A stretch of 40,650 nt of DNA. Origin: Chara braunii (lineage: Eukaryota > Streptophyta > Charophyceae > Charales > Characeae). The notes under the pieces were generated by a model. It was not told where the DNA came from and ran no database searches. It worked only from the letters and a program-made list of their open reading frames with translations. The stretch spans positions 1,952,277 through 1,992,926 of the forward strand of contig BFEA01000182.1 in NCBI GenBank assembly GCA_003427395.1, read 5' to 3'. Below, piece by piece: positions 1 through 11,768 of this stretch. Both the position numbers and the translations under genes were made by a program. Within the stretch, counting starts at the first letter, position 1. Every line of letters begins with the position of its first letter.

Positions 1-110
<110 letters not shown>

Positions 111-526
111 ACCGGTCAATTGCCTGCACCATGAATGCATCACCTGTCTTTCTTTTTCTGTGAGCAAAGCCACAACAGGTCGTCTAGTCTTACTTTATAG
201 CCGCTAGTTTGGTCTGTAGACTGCTAACCCTCTGCGATTACCCCATAGTTTGCTCAATTCCCTCTCTTATATTTGTGGTTGCCCCTTTGTTTGCTTGATT
301 GCATCTCTGTCTGTTCCCTCCATATACTCCACATAATCTGGCTGCACATGCGCATTCATCTGTGATTGATGCGGCCTCCAAATCTCGTTGTGTTCTTTGG
401 ACTCCTTTTTCCCATGGCTCGTCTGCATGGAAATGGATACTGAAAAAAATGGTATTTGCTCTGTTCTCTGACGCCAGCTAGTGATCGCTCTTCCCTGGCA
501 TGTTGATGAACTTGTTGACTTTGCAG

Positions 527-586
527 GCACGTGGGAAGGAACTACTTCACCGGTCCTCTCCCTAAAGGCCTTGAAACTAAAAAACT
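527..586 (+). CDS. Candidate internal LRR exon (60 nt, phase 2-2)
   Basis: A pyrimidine-containing stretch ending in TTTGCAG precedes this segment, and a GTGAGC donor follows it. Read with one leading base and two trailing bases, it encodes HVGRNYFTGPLPKGLETKK plus the start of a Leu-type codon. This fits the plant extracellular LRR pattern (LxxNxFTGxLPxxLxxLxxL). Plant LRR receptor genes often have one LRR per small exon with phase-2 introns, and this fits. A partner exon of the same phase lies at 36549. No signal peptide, kinase or neighbouring LRR exon is in the window, so the gene itself cannot be named. It could also be a chance open segment, since 60 nt is short. The motif, both splice sites and the phase agree, which is why I call it. 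Confidence 0.5.
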
Positions 587-681
587 GTGAGCTCTCATTG
601 ATCCTCTATCCACTGTATGCACTGTACACACATGCTTCCATAGTGAAAAAATGATCAATCATCCAACTTTGTTGTCTTCTA

Positions 682-1753
682 TGTAAGGACCTGCCAAAAC
701 ACGGACTGAGAACACAACTGATCTCTGAGTTTTGCCGCTAGAATGAGTGCCTTACTGAGATTCCCACTTTCTGCTGAGTTTTCTAAGTCTGTGTGTGTGC
801 ATGCTTGCTGGTCTGTGTGCCTGTCTGAGTGTTTGTCAGCCTGAGTGTGTGTTTGACCTGCAAGGGCACTTAATTGTTTGGAAGGCCCCACAGGGCTGGT
901 ACTTACCTGTGGCCGTGACTTTGAGGGTTGCAGCGGTGAAAACATTCAAGTGGCGGGAGTGGGCCTGTGACACTGAGAGCAGCAGGGGAAAAAACACTCA
1001 AGTAGNAGGTAGGCCGGTACCACTCAAGTAGCGGTAGATGTGTTGGGGACTGCAGGCTGAGCAGAACAAGACAAAAGTAGCATTTTTAGCGGCCCAGTAG
1101 CGGTAGGCTAGGTCTAGGCAGATACCAGTCCAAGTAGTCTGTAGTCGAGGACCTGTGCAGACAATATCAGAGCCTCAAATGATGTTTCCTCCGAAAGGGT
1201 GGAGGTACCGGTCGCTTGGAGGCCACGCCACCTGGAAGTGACCGCCCTAGGAGGCTGCTGCCTCGCTATATCGTCAGGAAGAGCAATGAGCTCTTCCTCG
1301 TTTGCAGCATGCAAGTTTGGGTGTCATGCTGCTGGTGCGCTGGAGGAGCAGCGGTAGTGTGCAGCGCCGTGGGGAAAAAGGAGCGCCCAGCTCCCCACCT
1401 TGGCCATGGTGGAGGAGTTTGGGTAGTAGGAGGAAGAAGGGAACTGCAGGGCCCTTAGTAGTCTGCCATAGCCTCGGCCTGGATGAAGACGGAAGAGGAA
1501 GGCGGCCATGGCTATGGTGGACCTCAACTTGTGCTGGGAGTAGAAGTGGGATTCAGACATTGATTCTGGGTTTGCCATTCATTTTGTTTGCTGGTGATCT
1601 TCTTCTTTCTTTCTTTTTCTTCTTTCTTTCTTCTTCTTCTTCTTTCCCTCTCTCTCCTCCCAAGTTCCTTCATTTCTTTTGCAATCGGACGACACTGAAC
1701 TTTCTCCAAGTTTCTCATGATTTTGCACTTTGAAATGGGTGAGGATCGTAACA
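682..1753 (+). repeat. 5' LTR of element A
   Basis: It begins TGTAAGGACCTGCC and ends GTAACA, the usual TG...CA ends. Its first 130 bases match 35081-35209 (the 3' LTR start), and most of its length matches the reverse complement of element D's LTR at 26424-27807. The 3' third holds a CT-rich stretch (1600-1680) that is also mirrored in D. A single N lies at 1006. Confidence 0.8.
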
Positions 1754-1754
1754 T

Positions 1755-1768
1755 TGGTATCGCAGTGG
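1755..1768 (+). promoter_or_regulatory. Primer-binding site of element A
   Basis: TGGTATCGCAGTGG starts one base after the LTR end. The first seven bases match the TGGTATC start of primer sites complementary to initiator tRNA-Met; the remainder deviates from the usual TGGTATCAGAGC. Confidence 0.55.
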
Positions 1769-3136
1769 ATTCTACTTGCTGGCGAGAGTTGACTTTGTCA
1801 CCCCACCCTAAACTAAGTGGTTGGGCTACCACTTGGGGTTAGGGCTGGTTCGAAGTGGGAAGTGGGGCAGCGTGGTAAGGGGAAGCTGCCTCCTTCTGGT
1901 TAGGCCATGTTGGGTTGACATTGGACCTGACCACGTTGCTTGGTGTGGCGAGACACTTCAAGAAGACTTCATGCGACAGTTTGTGAGGAGACAGTGAAAG
2001 GCACTTGCACCTGGAATCTGACCTAAGGGAGACACTTGGCGACTTAAGGGCTTCCCTCAAGTCGGGGAGCTTGATGGAAGTAGCCATTCTGCATCGACAG
2101 AGTACACGTTGCTACTTTGATGTTCAACAATGGCGGGGGGTCCGGCGTTGTACTTTGGTGTTGGAGTCAGACCCTCTAGTAGATAGGACACTAGTGTAGA
2201 GATAGCATTAAAGGGGTCAGGAGGACCATATGAGGGGGGGGTGAGTTCTACTTCAACCCGAAGCTCAGGCCACTCAGGTAAGTGTTGGGCACTTATGGGA
2301 TGCCCATGTGTGTGTGTGTGTGGTAATGTTTGTCCTGCTGCGGTAATTCTGGGTTTCTTTTCCTACTCCTCTATGGTCTTGATTGTGTGCATGAGTATGT
2401 AAACTGCTTTCTCACCTAATTGACAAAGGATTTGAGCGCCATATCTTTCTACAGTGCTTTGTCTTTTTATTGTTGAACGGCTGTAGTTAGTACGTTCTCT
2501 CTGAAGTTGATTTTCGTTTTTCAGTACGGTAGAGGCAGAAAGTAGGTCCATGTGGGACTCCTTTTGGTTGGGACTCGGTCACGGCCTACGTGGGACCCTT
2601 AGGTACCTAGTGGGACTAGGCCCAAGCAAGTAGGGCCTCTTAGGCCCAAATTTGTTGGCGTCAGTTTCTTCTTTTTCTGTTTGGAATTCGGGCTTTTATT
2701 CTTTTGGTTAGAGCACTCACTGCCGAGGGGATTGGGTCGATTGGCCGAGACGTTTTGCATACTTGACCGCACAGTTCGTGGCTTTGGTCGCACCTTATAC
2801 ACCACTCAATTCTCCATTGTTGCATGTTGTTACTCGATGTATGAATTTGTTGTACGTTCACGGAAACGATCAGAATGGGCTCGAGGGGATCTAGTACTCG
2901 ATCTGATCAGGCTGAGACCTGGATCAGAACTCTCATCTGAATTTCTTGTTTTTATTTTTTAGTATTGGCTGCTCTCTAGCGGAAACGTATTGCTGCTCCG
3001 GCTAGGAGTTTTTCCTTCGCTTTCTTTGTTTTTTTGGTTGGTTTCCTTCGCTGACTTTATTTTTCGATGCCTGTGGTAAACGAAGAGAGAGAGGGAGAGA
3101 CCTGTTCTGCTTGCTGAGAATTCCAGTAAGACTAAC
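1769..3136 (+). other. Untranslated leader of element A with candidate intron
   Basis: About 1.37 kb separates the PBS from the gag start, with no coding frame. Several blocks are conserved in the leader of element D, including CCACTCAG followed by GTAAGTGT at 2270-2285 (D: minus strand near 33585-33600). A TTTTTCAG acceptor-like site ends at 2524 (mutated to CAA in D). Another, TTTTTTAG, ends at 2962. The conserved donor suggests a spliced leader, which is an inference. Confidence 0.45.
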
Positions 3137-5079
3137 ATGGCTACGGTAAAGGCTTCCGTGGGCTTGAAAGCCCAGATGGATGCAACCATCGAAGAGGACA
3201 AACCGCTTTTTAAGGCCCTCTGAAAGGTGTTGGAGAGGGAGGAGAAGGTCAAGGAGGCCAGGCGGAAAACCACTATCACGGACCATGAGGTTGTCTTCAA
3301 GACAGTCCCTTCCTTGCTTGACACTGATGTCAAGAAAGATCTGGTCACGTATGTGTGTGCTCTCATAGACTGTCACATGCATATTGAACTTCCTGGTCAG
3401 GTGTCCAAACTGTTTGACCAGGTGAGTAAACTACAGACGCAGATTGCGAATATAGCCAAGGAGCACGGTGACCAGTTGCGGCAGATGGAAAATTTGCACA
3501 CGGCTCAAATCTCTACCTTGTGCTGCTAATGCTCCTAATCAGTTTATCCTTGCCCCTCTCCATGTCTCTTCTTCGTCTTCTTTGAGTGTGGTTCAATCGG
3601 GACCTGCAGTAGTTGCAGACTCTGCTGTTGCTGCAACAAGTGAAAGCGCATGCAGTTCTGCAACTGTTGCAACCTCAAGTTCGAACACAACAATTGCTAG
3701 TCCCAGCTACAACGGCCCCTATGTGGACAGGAAGGCGGTGCAGATACCGCCTTAGTACGACGGCAAGGATGGCATTGAATCTTGGATCGGCTCCATGCGA
3801 GCCTACTTTGAGGTGCTGGGAACTCAACTAGTGAGTTAGTATACCTAGCTCGCATAGCTTGGACTTCAAAGAAGCCCCACACGACAGGTTCGATGTTCGC
3901 AGATGGCAAATCTGCACATGGCTCAAATCTCTAATTCCCTTCCTCTACTTTCGGGCTCTAATGCTCCTAATCAATCGATCCTTGTCGCTCTTGATGTATC
4001 TTCTTCTCCTTCTTTGATTGTAGTTCAATCGGGACCTGCAGTAGGTGCAAACTCCGCTTTTGCTGCAACAAGTGACAGCGCAGGCAGTTCTGGAACTGCT
4101 GCAGCCTCGAGGTCGGTTGCAGATGCCACCTAAGTACAACGACAAGGACAACATTGAGTCCTAGATCAGCTCCATGAGAGCCTACTTCGAGGTGTTGGGA
4201 ACTCGATTAGTGAGGGGATGAAGGTCGACCCTATCGTACGGGGCTTCTTGGAAGTCCAAGCTATGCGAGTTGGGTATACTAAGATCAATCTAACACAGTG
4301 GCTTAAAGCCACGCTAGTGGCCACACTCGATGACATTTTAATTAAGCAACATAAGGATCCACATGTTGCAAGAGTAAGGAGCAACCTTTGACCTTTATCA
4401 TAGCAAGTGGCCGTGTACGATGCACAATCTGCAATTGTATGTTAGCAACTCTTTGCTACTCTCGGGTTGGACATGACTGCACAGTCATGTTTGGATGTTC
4501 TGAAAGGTACGGTCCTCGCTACTTACACACATGGCCTAGGCAATTATCTCATTGGGTACACAGATTGACTTTCCCTCATACAGGATGTAGTCAGCCTCGA
4601 GGCACAAGGCCTCGATTCCACAACAGGCGACAGAAAACCCGCAGGCGGCAGGCGTTTTCGAGGCAGCAACTGTTTTGCTATGCATGCCCTGTTGGAGGCC
4701 TACGAGGAGGCCTATGCAGATGATACCACTCTTGGTGACAACCAAAAACTTGACACTACTATAACCTATTCCTCTTCAGCCTATGAGCCTGAGATTAAAA
4801 ACGAAGAAGAAAAATTCAATGCCTTTAAAAAGACTGCCCACACAAAGGGACCAAACCGAAACTCAAGGAAAAACTTTATCCCACTCCCCAAAAGAGCCAA
4901 ATCCCAGCCAAACTAGAGGATACATCAACCAAACCTTGGTTTGATCTTCGGATCAGCGAAAACGATTGGAAGGCTAAGATGAAGAAGGGAGTTTGCCTGC
5001 ATTGCCAAAAGTTGGGACATAAAGTTCAAGATTGCTACAAGCTGCAGGGAAACCAGAACAGGGCGTAGAGTTGTTGTCG
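3137..5079 (+). pseudogene. Element A gag (degraded, with CCHC zinc knuckle)
   Basis: The gag nucleocapsid-type polyprotein of a Ty3/Gypsy element packages RNA in a cytoplasmic particle. The ATG at 3137 starts a frame that hits a stop at about 3221 and then continues in frame to 3529 with HEVVF and a Gln/Leu-rich coiled-coil-like stretch, parallel to element D's gag (HEVVFSIMP...). A Ser-rich linker follows in other frames. A capsid-like segment (WLKATLVATLDDILIKQ, 4290-4350) matches D's WLKATPVATLEELLIKQ. A CX2CX4HX4C knuckle (CLHCQKLGHKVQDC) lies at about 4996-5037. The region has many stops and frameshifts and an internal tandem duplication. It cannot make a functional Gag. Confidence 0.7.
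3480..4213 (+). repeat. Imperfect tandem duplication inside element A gag
   Basis: The segment 3484-3838 (GCAGATGGAAAATTTGCACA onward, Ser-rich linker, capsid start) recurs, diverged, at 3901-4213. Between the two copies, 3838-3895 is the reverse complement of about 4215-4274, so the duplicated end is inverted. The capsid segment is therefore present once direct and once flipped. Confidence 0.7.
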
Positions 5080-5154
5080 GCACACTCTACGACAAGGGAG
5101 ACTGCACCGGTAAGCGGAAGTTCCTCTAAGCACCATCATCTGCTGATTCCAAGG

Positions 5155-5967
5155 ATGGTGCTCCTTTATGTTGAGACTTGGAAGAAACTTCAGGAGATTA
5201 AACTTCCACTACCACCTAAAGCATTGGGCCGAGATGAAACAACAACGTGCTCAAGGGACACCGAAGTTGATCTTCTTCAAACTTATCACTAACTATCGTT
5301 ACCTTCGTGCTTTGGCCATTTTGGTGCTACTGCTAACTCTCCAAATGGAGTTCGCAAAGTGGGTTTGGGAATGAAGCAAGTGGAGTTGCAGACCCCTTGC
5401 CGGACCCAAGTAGGCAATCAAAGAAGTTTGTCATCCACGCATGTAGTCAAAGGTGTGCACATATCTTGCCTTGACAAGTGCCCCTTCAACACAGTTCTTG
5501 GATTGGGCTGGTTATAGTCCCAATGCAAGAGGACTGAGTGGAAGGAATCACTCTTCATGGTCCTAGATGCTCAGGGGAATGAGTGTCCTGTTCTCTTGGA
5601 CGAGAAGCACAAATCCCCAGTGACTCTTCTTAATGCAATGCAATTCTACAAGAAATGGCGCGCAGTCAAGGAAGATGAGCACATGAACATAGCTTTTGTG
5701 CGACCTTCCCATGTGCTTTCTACTTTTGCGGCTAGTACTAGTTCTACTTTGCATGATGTGACTATTTTTGTTCCCTCTGCTTGTACTTTTACATCTACTT
5801 CTAGTCCAAATGATTCCACTTCAAATTTGTTGTCTTGGCTGCCAATTTGCAGCCTGATCTGCCTGCAACTTATTCTGATCCTCATGACATATTCAAAGCC
5901 TCCTCAATTGGTTCCCTTAAGTTCTAGGCGAACCCTGTGGGGTTCCCATGCGTTCGGTCCAACATAA
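5155..5967 (+). pseudogene. Element A protease region (degraded)
   Basis: This region would release mature enzymes from the polyprotein. It aligns by eye with element D's 30143-30988 frame: HWAEMKQQRAQGTPKLIFFKL at 5220-5283, then YRYLRALA, then a frameshifted FGATAN segment that corresponds to the active-site loop. Further on, QGNECPVLLDEKHKSPVTLL and AFVRPSHV (5574-5715) parallel D's GIKRPVLLDEPHESQVTFL and AFVRPALV. The catalytic Asp codon is not recognisable because a one-base shift falls there. The 5557-5967 frame is open but only covers the region downstream of the catalytic loop. Confidence 0.6.
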
Positions 5968-5974
5968 GATCTTG

Positions 5975-6097
5975 TTGATTGAAGGTGTTGTTCCTCCGAA
6001 CGGTTGTGTCTTGTATGGGACCCGGCGAGTTCGAGGAACTCCGAAAACAAATGGATGAAATGATTGACAAGGGGTGGATCAAACCTGGTGAGTTTTG
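5975..6097 (+). pseudogene. Element A RT N-terminal fragment
   Basis: Across a frameshift this encodes NGCVLY and then GPGEFEELRKQMDEMIDKGWIKPGEF, parallel to D's [28 protein letters not shown]. This is the conserved entry to Ty3/Gypsy reverse transcriptase. The match stops abruptly after KPGEF near 6097, where unrelated sequence begins. Confidence 0.65.
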
Positions 6098-6675
6098 ATG
6101 AAATGATTGAAGGTTGCTCTCCGATCACCGCCGGATCTTTGCAGTGAGCCTTTTTCTCTGCGGCGGTTGCCCTCTCTATCGACGACCCTCTATCAGCAAT
6201 GTTGTTCAGTCGCATGACAGATTTCTCAAGCTCATGAAGTACCACATTGGATGGCTTTCTTAATTTTATGGGCGACCGCGNCACTACCAAATGAATTGCT
6301 CCTTTGCACTGTTTATTCTCTCAGGCGCGATAGCGAAGAAGACATTGCAGTAGTCCGCAGCGAGATGGACACGACTTATTTTATTTATCCAACCGCGTGG
6401 TTGGAGACCCCCAAATTGACGAACTCAAGATGGGGACCACCACCTGTCGTGAATGGGGGTCACTGGGAAGGACCAACCCTTGGTCAACCCCCAACCATGT
6501 CTACGGCCTTTGCTTTTTTCTGAGTATATTAGATTGCTTTGGCTTTGAGAGATCGATCATCAAAAGCTCTGTAAAAAAAAAAAGAATTCAAAATGGTTTT
6601 TAGTCCACTAGAACAATTTGCTATTATTCCATTGATTCCTTTTCATATAGGAAACTTGTATCTTTCTTTTACTAA
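6098..6675. other. Unidentified ~580-bp segment interrupting element A RT
   Basis: It replaces the expected [10 protein letters not shown]...RMCI part of RT. The RT frame stops at 6097 and resumes near 6690 (CITYHGLNN, the RMCIDYRQLN box). It contains one N at 6282, a short A-run near 6571 and no recognised coding. TGATGAAATGATTGA at its start repeats bases 6053-6067 of the adjacent RT. I cannot assign it to a known element. Confidence 0.5.
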
Positions 6676-7436
6676 TTCATCAAACTCTGAATGTGCATTA
6701 CTTACCATGGTCTAAACAACATCACAAGAAAGAATGCATATCCTTTGCCACACATGGATGACTTTGATGCTGCATGTGGGTGCAAGGCCTTCTTTAAGAT
6801 CGATCTCAAGGCTGGCTACCATCAGATTGAAGTCGATCTTGCGGACCAGCAGAAGAGTGCATTCAAGACTTGCGATGGGCTATACGAATTCACCGTTATG
6901 CCCTTCGGTCTTACGAATGCACTGATCACCTTTCAAAATCTTATGGATAAGATGTTTCGCAGTCAGATCAATCGATTTATGGTTGTGTATCTAGATGATA
7001 TCCTTATTTTCAGCAAATCGATGGAGGAGCACATGAGACACCTTGAGGAAGTGTTGAACATCCTCGAGAAAACGCAGCTTCATCTCAACTTAAGAAATCT
7101 TAGTTCGGGAGGGACAATGTCATCTACCTTGGACATCAGTTGTCTGTTGCAGGCCTTGAGCCCAAGGCAACCAAAGTTGAGGTCATTCACAACTAGCCTC
7201 AACCGGTGAATGTACGTGAACTGCTTTCGTTTCTTGGTCCCTGCTTCTCTATCATCACCTACCTATTGTCTAGATTAACAAGTAAGAATGTATCCTATGC
7301 ATGAGACGAGGGATGTGAGACTACCCTTCTAGCCTTGAAAGAGGCTTTGGAGAGTCATCTTGTGCTCCGCATTGCAGATCCCAAACTTATGTTCGTAGTC
7401 ACTACGGGATGCGAGCTAGTATGGGATTGGCGTTGT
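6676..7436 (+). pseudogene. Element A reverse transcriptase core and start of RNase H
   Basis: The reverse transcriptase copies element RNA to DNA in the cytoplasmic particle. The frame 6691-7209 holds the expected blocks in order: [52 protein letters not shown] and VVYLDDILIFSKS, with the YLDD catalytic pair intact. A one-base shift near 7100 then puts the YLGHQLSV-type segment out of frame. Near 7380 the RNase H start (DPKLMFVVTT, then DAS-stop-YGIGVV in a shifted frame) is readable up to about 7436, where the sequence changes completely. The region is truncated by block B and lacks the rest of RNase H. Confidence 0.8.
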
Positions 7437-7444
7437 CGGTGCGA

Positions 7445-7462
7445 ATACCCTTACAAGGGTAT
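7445..7462. repeat. Perfect 8-bp inverted repeat at block B junction
   Basis: ATACCCTT and AAGGGTAT are separated by two bases, nine bases into the inserted block. It could be a terminal structure of whatever inserted, but no partner copy was found at the far junction. Confidence 0.5.
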
Positions 7463-7939
7463 CCGCCCTGTTTTTCGCAATAGAAAATAAGTTTGTTTAA
7501 AGTCTGAGTGCACCGCGCGAGTCACGGTTGTGTCTGTTGTTTACGCTGACTGAATGGTTGACTAGAGTAGAGAGTATGTGGGCGCGCAGACTTGAGGCCC
7601 GTGTGATCTCTCTACTTGTTGATGATTGTGAAGTCGGCGTGGTTGCTGGCTAAGTTTTTATCTCTAATTAAACTAGGATTAAAAAGATTTTGTCTCTTGA
7701 TTGGTGCGCTTGACCGTGACATGTGCGTGCGGAGGACGACATCGATGGCAGCACGGTTTGTGTAATGAGCGAAATGGATGTAAGAGTAGGGGTGTGAGAA
7801 CGAGCGGCTGCGCGGTGGACGCCGAAGGTTGACGACTGTGGGGTTTGTCGATAAGTCGAGATGTGACTTTCGAGCGTTCAGTAAACCCTCGGGCCGCGTG
7901 GTACCTGCGTATATAGGTGTCCGTCAGTGCTAAGCTTAG

Positions 7940-8225
7940 CCGTGGGCCTAGCACTATTGGTTACGGTGTCAGACTTCCAACCAGGAGATTGAGGGATCGA
8001 AGCTAGCGGACGGCGGCGCGGGAGTATCAGAGCGGCGAGGAGTCGTCAAGGGGCTGAGGACCCGACGAGGCTATCCCCAATGGTTTTGCGGCCGCGGGGC
8101 CGAGGCAGTACTACTAGCGCCATTTTTTCTCCCCTCGTCTTGTGGCTTTATTTTTATTTTTGTAATTATTACATTTTTATTATTTTTATTGTTATTATTA
8201 TTACGTTTGTTTTGACTATCCCCTT
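7940..8225 (+). repeat. Possible tRNA-derived SINE with T/A-rich tail
   Basis: TAGCACTATTGG (7949-7960) resembles a Pol III A box, and GGATCGAAGCT (7994-8004) resembles a B box, 33 bases apart. Between them GCAC/GTGT can form a D-arm around TATTGGTTAC, with an anticodon-arm-like CAGACTTCCAACCAG. A GC-rich body follows to about 8120, then an unusual T/A-rich stretch (8148-8215). It is not a functional tRNA because no acceptor stem closes. No second copy is in the window, so the SINE assignment is tentative. Confidence 0.35.
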
Positions 8226-11200
8226 TTTAAGGCGGGACGCGAGGCCGATTTTAGGAGCCGTCCTGATCCTTGCGTGTTCGGGATGTTGGCGAAATTCATT
8301 TATCCTGCCCGTCTTGAAACACGGACCGAGGAAGTTAACGTGCACACAAGCTGGTGGGTGATTCAGCCACAAGGTGGAAGAGTTTTGAATAGCGGAGAAG
8401 TCTTCATAAGATGTGCCGCCTGCAGACTCCGTAGTGGGCTGTGAAGAGGTCTATGTGTGAGCATGCCCGTCGGGGCCCGAAAGATGAAGGATCATGCTCA
8501 GGCGCAGTAGGAGGGAGCGGCCCGGGGCACTGTGGGACGGCTGCTGCAGCGGCTGCTCACGCGAAACCCGTCCCTCAATTCGGTCCCCGAAGTTCTCATT
8601 TGAATATTTGCTACTACCACCGAGATCCGCACCGGGCCCGGGCCCCCTCGTGCCATGCTTAGACTTTGCAGCAGGGCCGCGCCCTTCAACTCCGAAAACG
8701 GGCGTCCAATGGAAGCTTGCCCATTGGGGGCCCGAGGTGGCGGTGGACTCCGCCTGAGCAAAATTAGAGCGGAGGAGACTATGGCGATAGCTGCCAGGCA
8801 GATCTTCGTTGGATCTAGGTATAGGAGCGCAGGGTCGTCCGAGACGCTAGTTGCAGGTTTTTCCCTTCGAAGACTTTCGAGGGACCACTGAAGCCGCTGA
8901 ACAGATTGCTGTGCAATAGCAGGACCCAACGCTAGGATGCGGAGGCTGGGGAACGAGAAGGCAAAGTGGTAGAGGAAGGAGCATGGAGGCAGCAAAAAGA
9001 GGGGTCGCGCCAGATCCATTCGAAAGGAGTGATGGAGAATCATGGCGGGGGAGGAAGAAGGACAATTCTCACTCGTCTAAAGGGCAATTTCAGCGGGGGA
9101 AGAGATGAGCGAATCCAAATCTGAAGTTAGTTTTAGCAAAAAGTTTGTGTCAAAGGTGGTTAGCGAAGAAAGGTGTGCGCGGAGATGGCGAAGGACGAGG
9201 AAGCAGCGAGGATGGGATTGTTAATCTCGCCCGTTTCTTGATGAAAATGGGCGAGGGAGGTTTTGAATCAGGGGTTTTCGGCCCTGGCGACCCCGATTCT
9301 GAAGTTTGAATCAGCAGAGGGTTAGCAGAAAGGGAGTCAGTAGGTGAAAGTGATGCGCGGAGCTATGGAGCGGCAAAATCATGGCGGGAGTAAAGAGCTT
9401 CTATCTCGTATGATACATGGCAAAAACGGGCGGATGATGATGTGTTTCTTGGGTTTTCATGTGCCGTGAAGTGATTGGCGGGCTTAGATCCCCAATTCGT
9501 AGAGTGGTCTGGCTCCTACAGCTTGCTGAGGCTGCGTGTGGAAAAGCGGGCGAGGCCAGCCGTAGAATAAACAGCAGAAGGGAAAGGCGCGAGGCCAGCC
9601 GCGAGGGATGTTGTGGGTATGAGGCTAGCCGCGAGGTCGGGAGACTTGCCTGTTTGGCCGGTGTGTGGCTCATCCTGAGGGGTATGTCTGGCTACGTGCT
9701 AGCGGAAGACTCCCGGATTGTTGCAACCATGACCGTTGTTCTGTCGGATCATTTCTCGTTATCACCTTCCCAATGAGGGGCATTTGCCCGTTGTTCGAAA
9801 GCGTCCTTATATGTTTGCGACTCTGTTGACTGTGATAGAGAGGATCGCGATTGGATCGCTCACCGCGTGAGTTTCTTTTTGTCCTCCTTATCTGGGAGGA
9901 GTCGATTATCTGTCGGGATTGTGCCACAGACATAGCTGGTTGGGCCAGTTTTTTGCTCTGAATAAAGGCAACATGTTTTATCCCGTGACATAGGAGTTGC
10001 AGCTTTGACCGAATCAGGCCACACGAACGGCTGGGTGCATTGTCAGTTCGTAGGCTGCTGGTAGTTGTGTAGTAGCAGCCTGAGCGTTGAATACCAAGTT
10101 GGAGGAAGGACACTGGATACGTATGTTGGTGGTGACGAGAGGATGCTGTCGTTGACGCTCGGAGTTAATGTCTTGGCTCTCTGGTCGGTGGAGTGGTCTG
10201 CGCGCTTAGCGAACGAGACCTCAACCGGCTATATAGCTGCGCAGGGATCCTTCCCAGTGGCCAGCTTCGTAGAGAGACTATCGAACGACTAACCAACGGA
10301 AAGGCAAGGATTGGCAAATTGGGAGCTCCTTCCTGATCCTCGGGATGGAGGTGTAGACTAGACTAGTAGTTAGAGGTGTTCGGGGAGCTTATCTGCAAAT
10401 CGTGTGAGCTCCTTGATTTGGCTTTATGCCACCTTACTTGCATGTACCTACCCTGAATCATGGCAAGATGGATGTAAAAATTAGTAAGGGCCAGTGAGGG
10501 AAGTCGAAGCGCCTACCCACACGAAGCAGTTGGTAACAACGAACGACTTCAACTAGGTGTATCTTCCCATGTTCCTGCGGAATATCTATTCTCAGTTTGC
10601 ACTTTTGCTGCATAGTGGAGTTGGCTGCAGTACCGACGTGCCAAGCGAGAAGAGAGAGGAGAAGGAATCGAGGCACGTATCTGTTTTTATGAAGACCCGC
10701 ATGAAGAAGAGTCAACAACTGCGCTTGGTTCTTGTTGTTGCTTGCTCGGATGATACATAGTTGTTGCAGTGGTGGACTGTTATCGCAACTACGAAACATC
10801 AAGTCCGTGTTGTTGCTGGGCATCCGATACTATTGCAGAAGGCTTCAGATAACGAACTGTTGAACTCCGCGACATAGTTTAACTGCATTCTTGCTGAGCA
10901 CTTATTACAAGTTGTTGCCGTTTCTGTGGGAAGCACTCCTGTGAGATCGGGTTGTTGTAGGTACGGGCGAGGCAGCAGCCAGTCAGGTTGTTGTTGCTTC
11001 AATCGTGCGCTTGTTGGTCTTGACATGTGAGTCAAGCGGGGTTCAATGGTGAAGTCATAAATACCTACTACGGGGGTGCTCTATTCAAACGTGACTTTTT
11101 AGGTTGCGTAGTTGCAACTCGATTAGAGATTGAGGTAGTGTGATTTTAGAGTGGTGATCAAGTTCTACACGGGGTCTTTGTTGCGGATTGGAGGATTGTT

Positions 11201-11768
11201 CGAAAGTCGACAATAGGTAACTCGACTTCAGTTTGACCAAGCTGCTGCACTTTCTAGCCATCATTGCGTCGCCCTCAAGCGCATCAAGGGGTCAAGGCCC
11301 TCTCACGCGAGTCTGAATGCACCATCCTTGTATCTGAGAGACTCAAACCTTTCTCCTTCTGCCCTTCTTATTCTAAGTCTAATCTGTTGGATCTGAGAGG
11401 AAGGCGGCAAGCGGGATTGCAACCTGTAATCTATGACAAGGCCTCTGTCGGAGGTTGCCCCACCGATTGCGGAGGCTCTGCCGGAACCTAGGCGAGGTTC
11501 TGGAGGCACGAAATTGTTAGATATACCTTTGTCTGCTTGTATGGACCCACTACATCCCTGTTTGATTATCTCCTTATAGTTTGTCTGATGTATGCATGTA
11601 TTTCAATATAAGTTTGTTTCTTTTCAGGACTCAATCAGACTGAATGGAAGGAATGCATGTGTAAAACTCAAGTTTCTTTTTACTTTGATTGAAAGCAGAC
11701 TAAGGGATGAACTGGGGGAAGGTGAGAGGAAGGCAGTCTTGCGTGCAATTGACCGGGTCAACCAAAGA
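8226..11768. other. Non-coding stretch without recognised genes
   Basis: No open frame here has recognisable domains. The longest (minus 8498-9043, 181 codons) is GC-driven, with no motif I know. GCGAGGCCAGCCG-like words recur at 9546-9635. The short frames at 9459-9776, 9670-10113, 11264-11491 and 11592-11834 also lack homology that I can recognise. I treat the region as repeat-derived or intronic DNA. Confidence 0.5.

Noticed and set aside
7940-8010. Functional tRNA gene
   Set aside because: No acceptor stem closes the D-, anticodon- and T-like arms; a SINE head is more likely.
8498-9043. 181-codon minus-strand frame
   Set aside because: It shows no recognisable motif, no paralogue in the window and no splice context; GC-rich composition explains the open length.
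9459-9776. 105-codon frame
   Set aside because: It is short, rich in Arg/Ala from repeated GCGAGGCCAGCC words, and overlaps nothing conserved.
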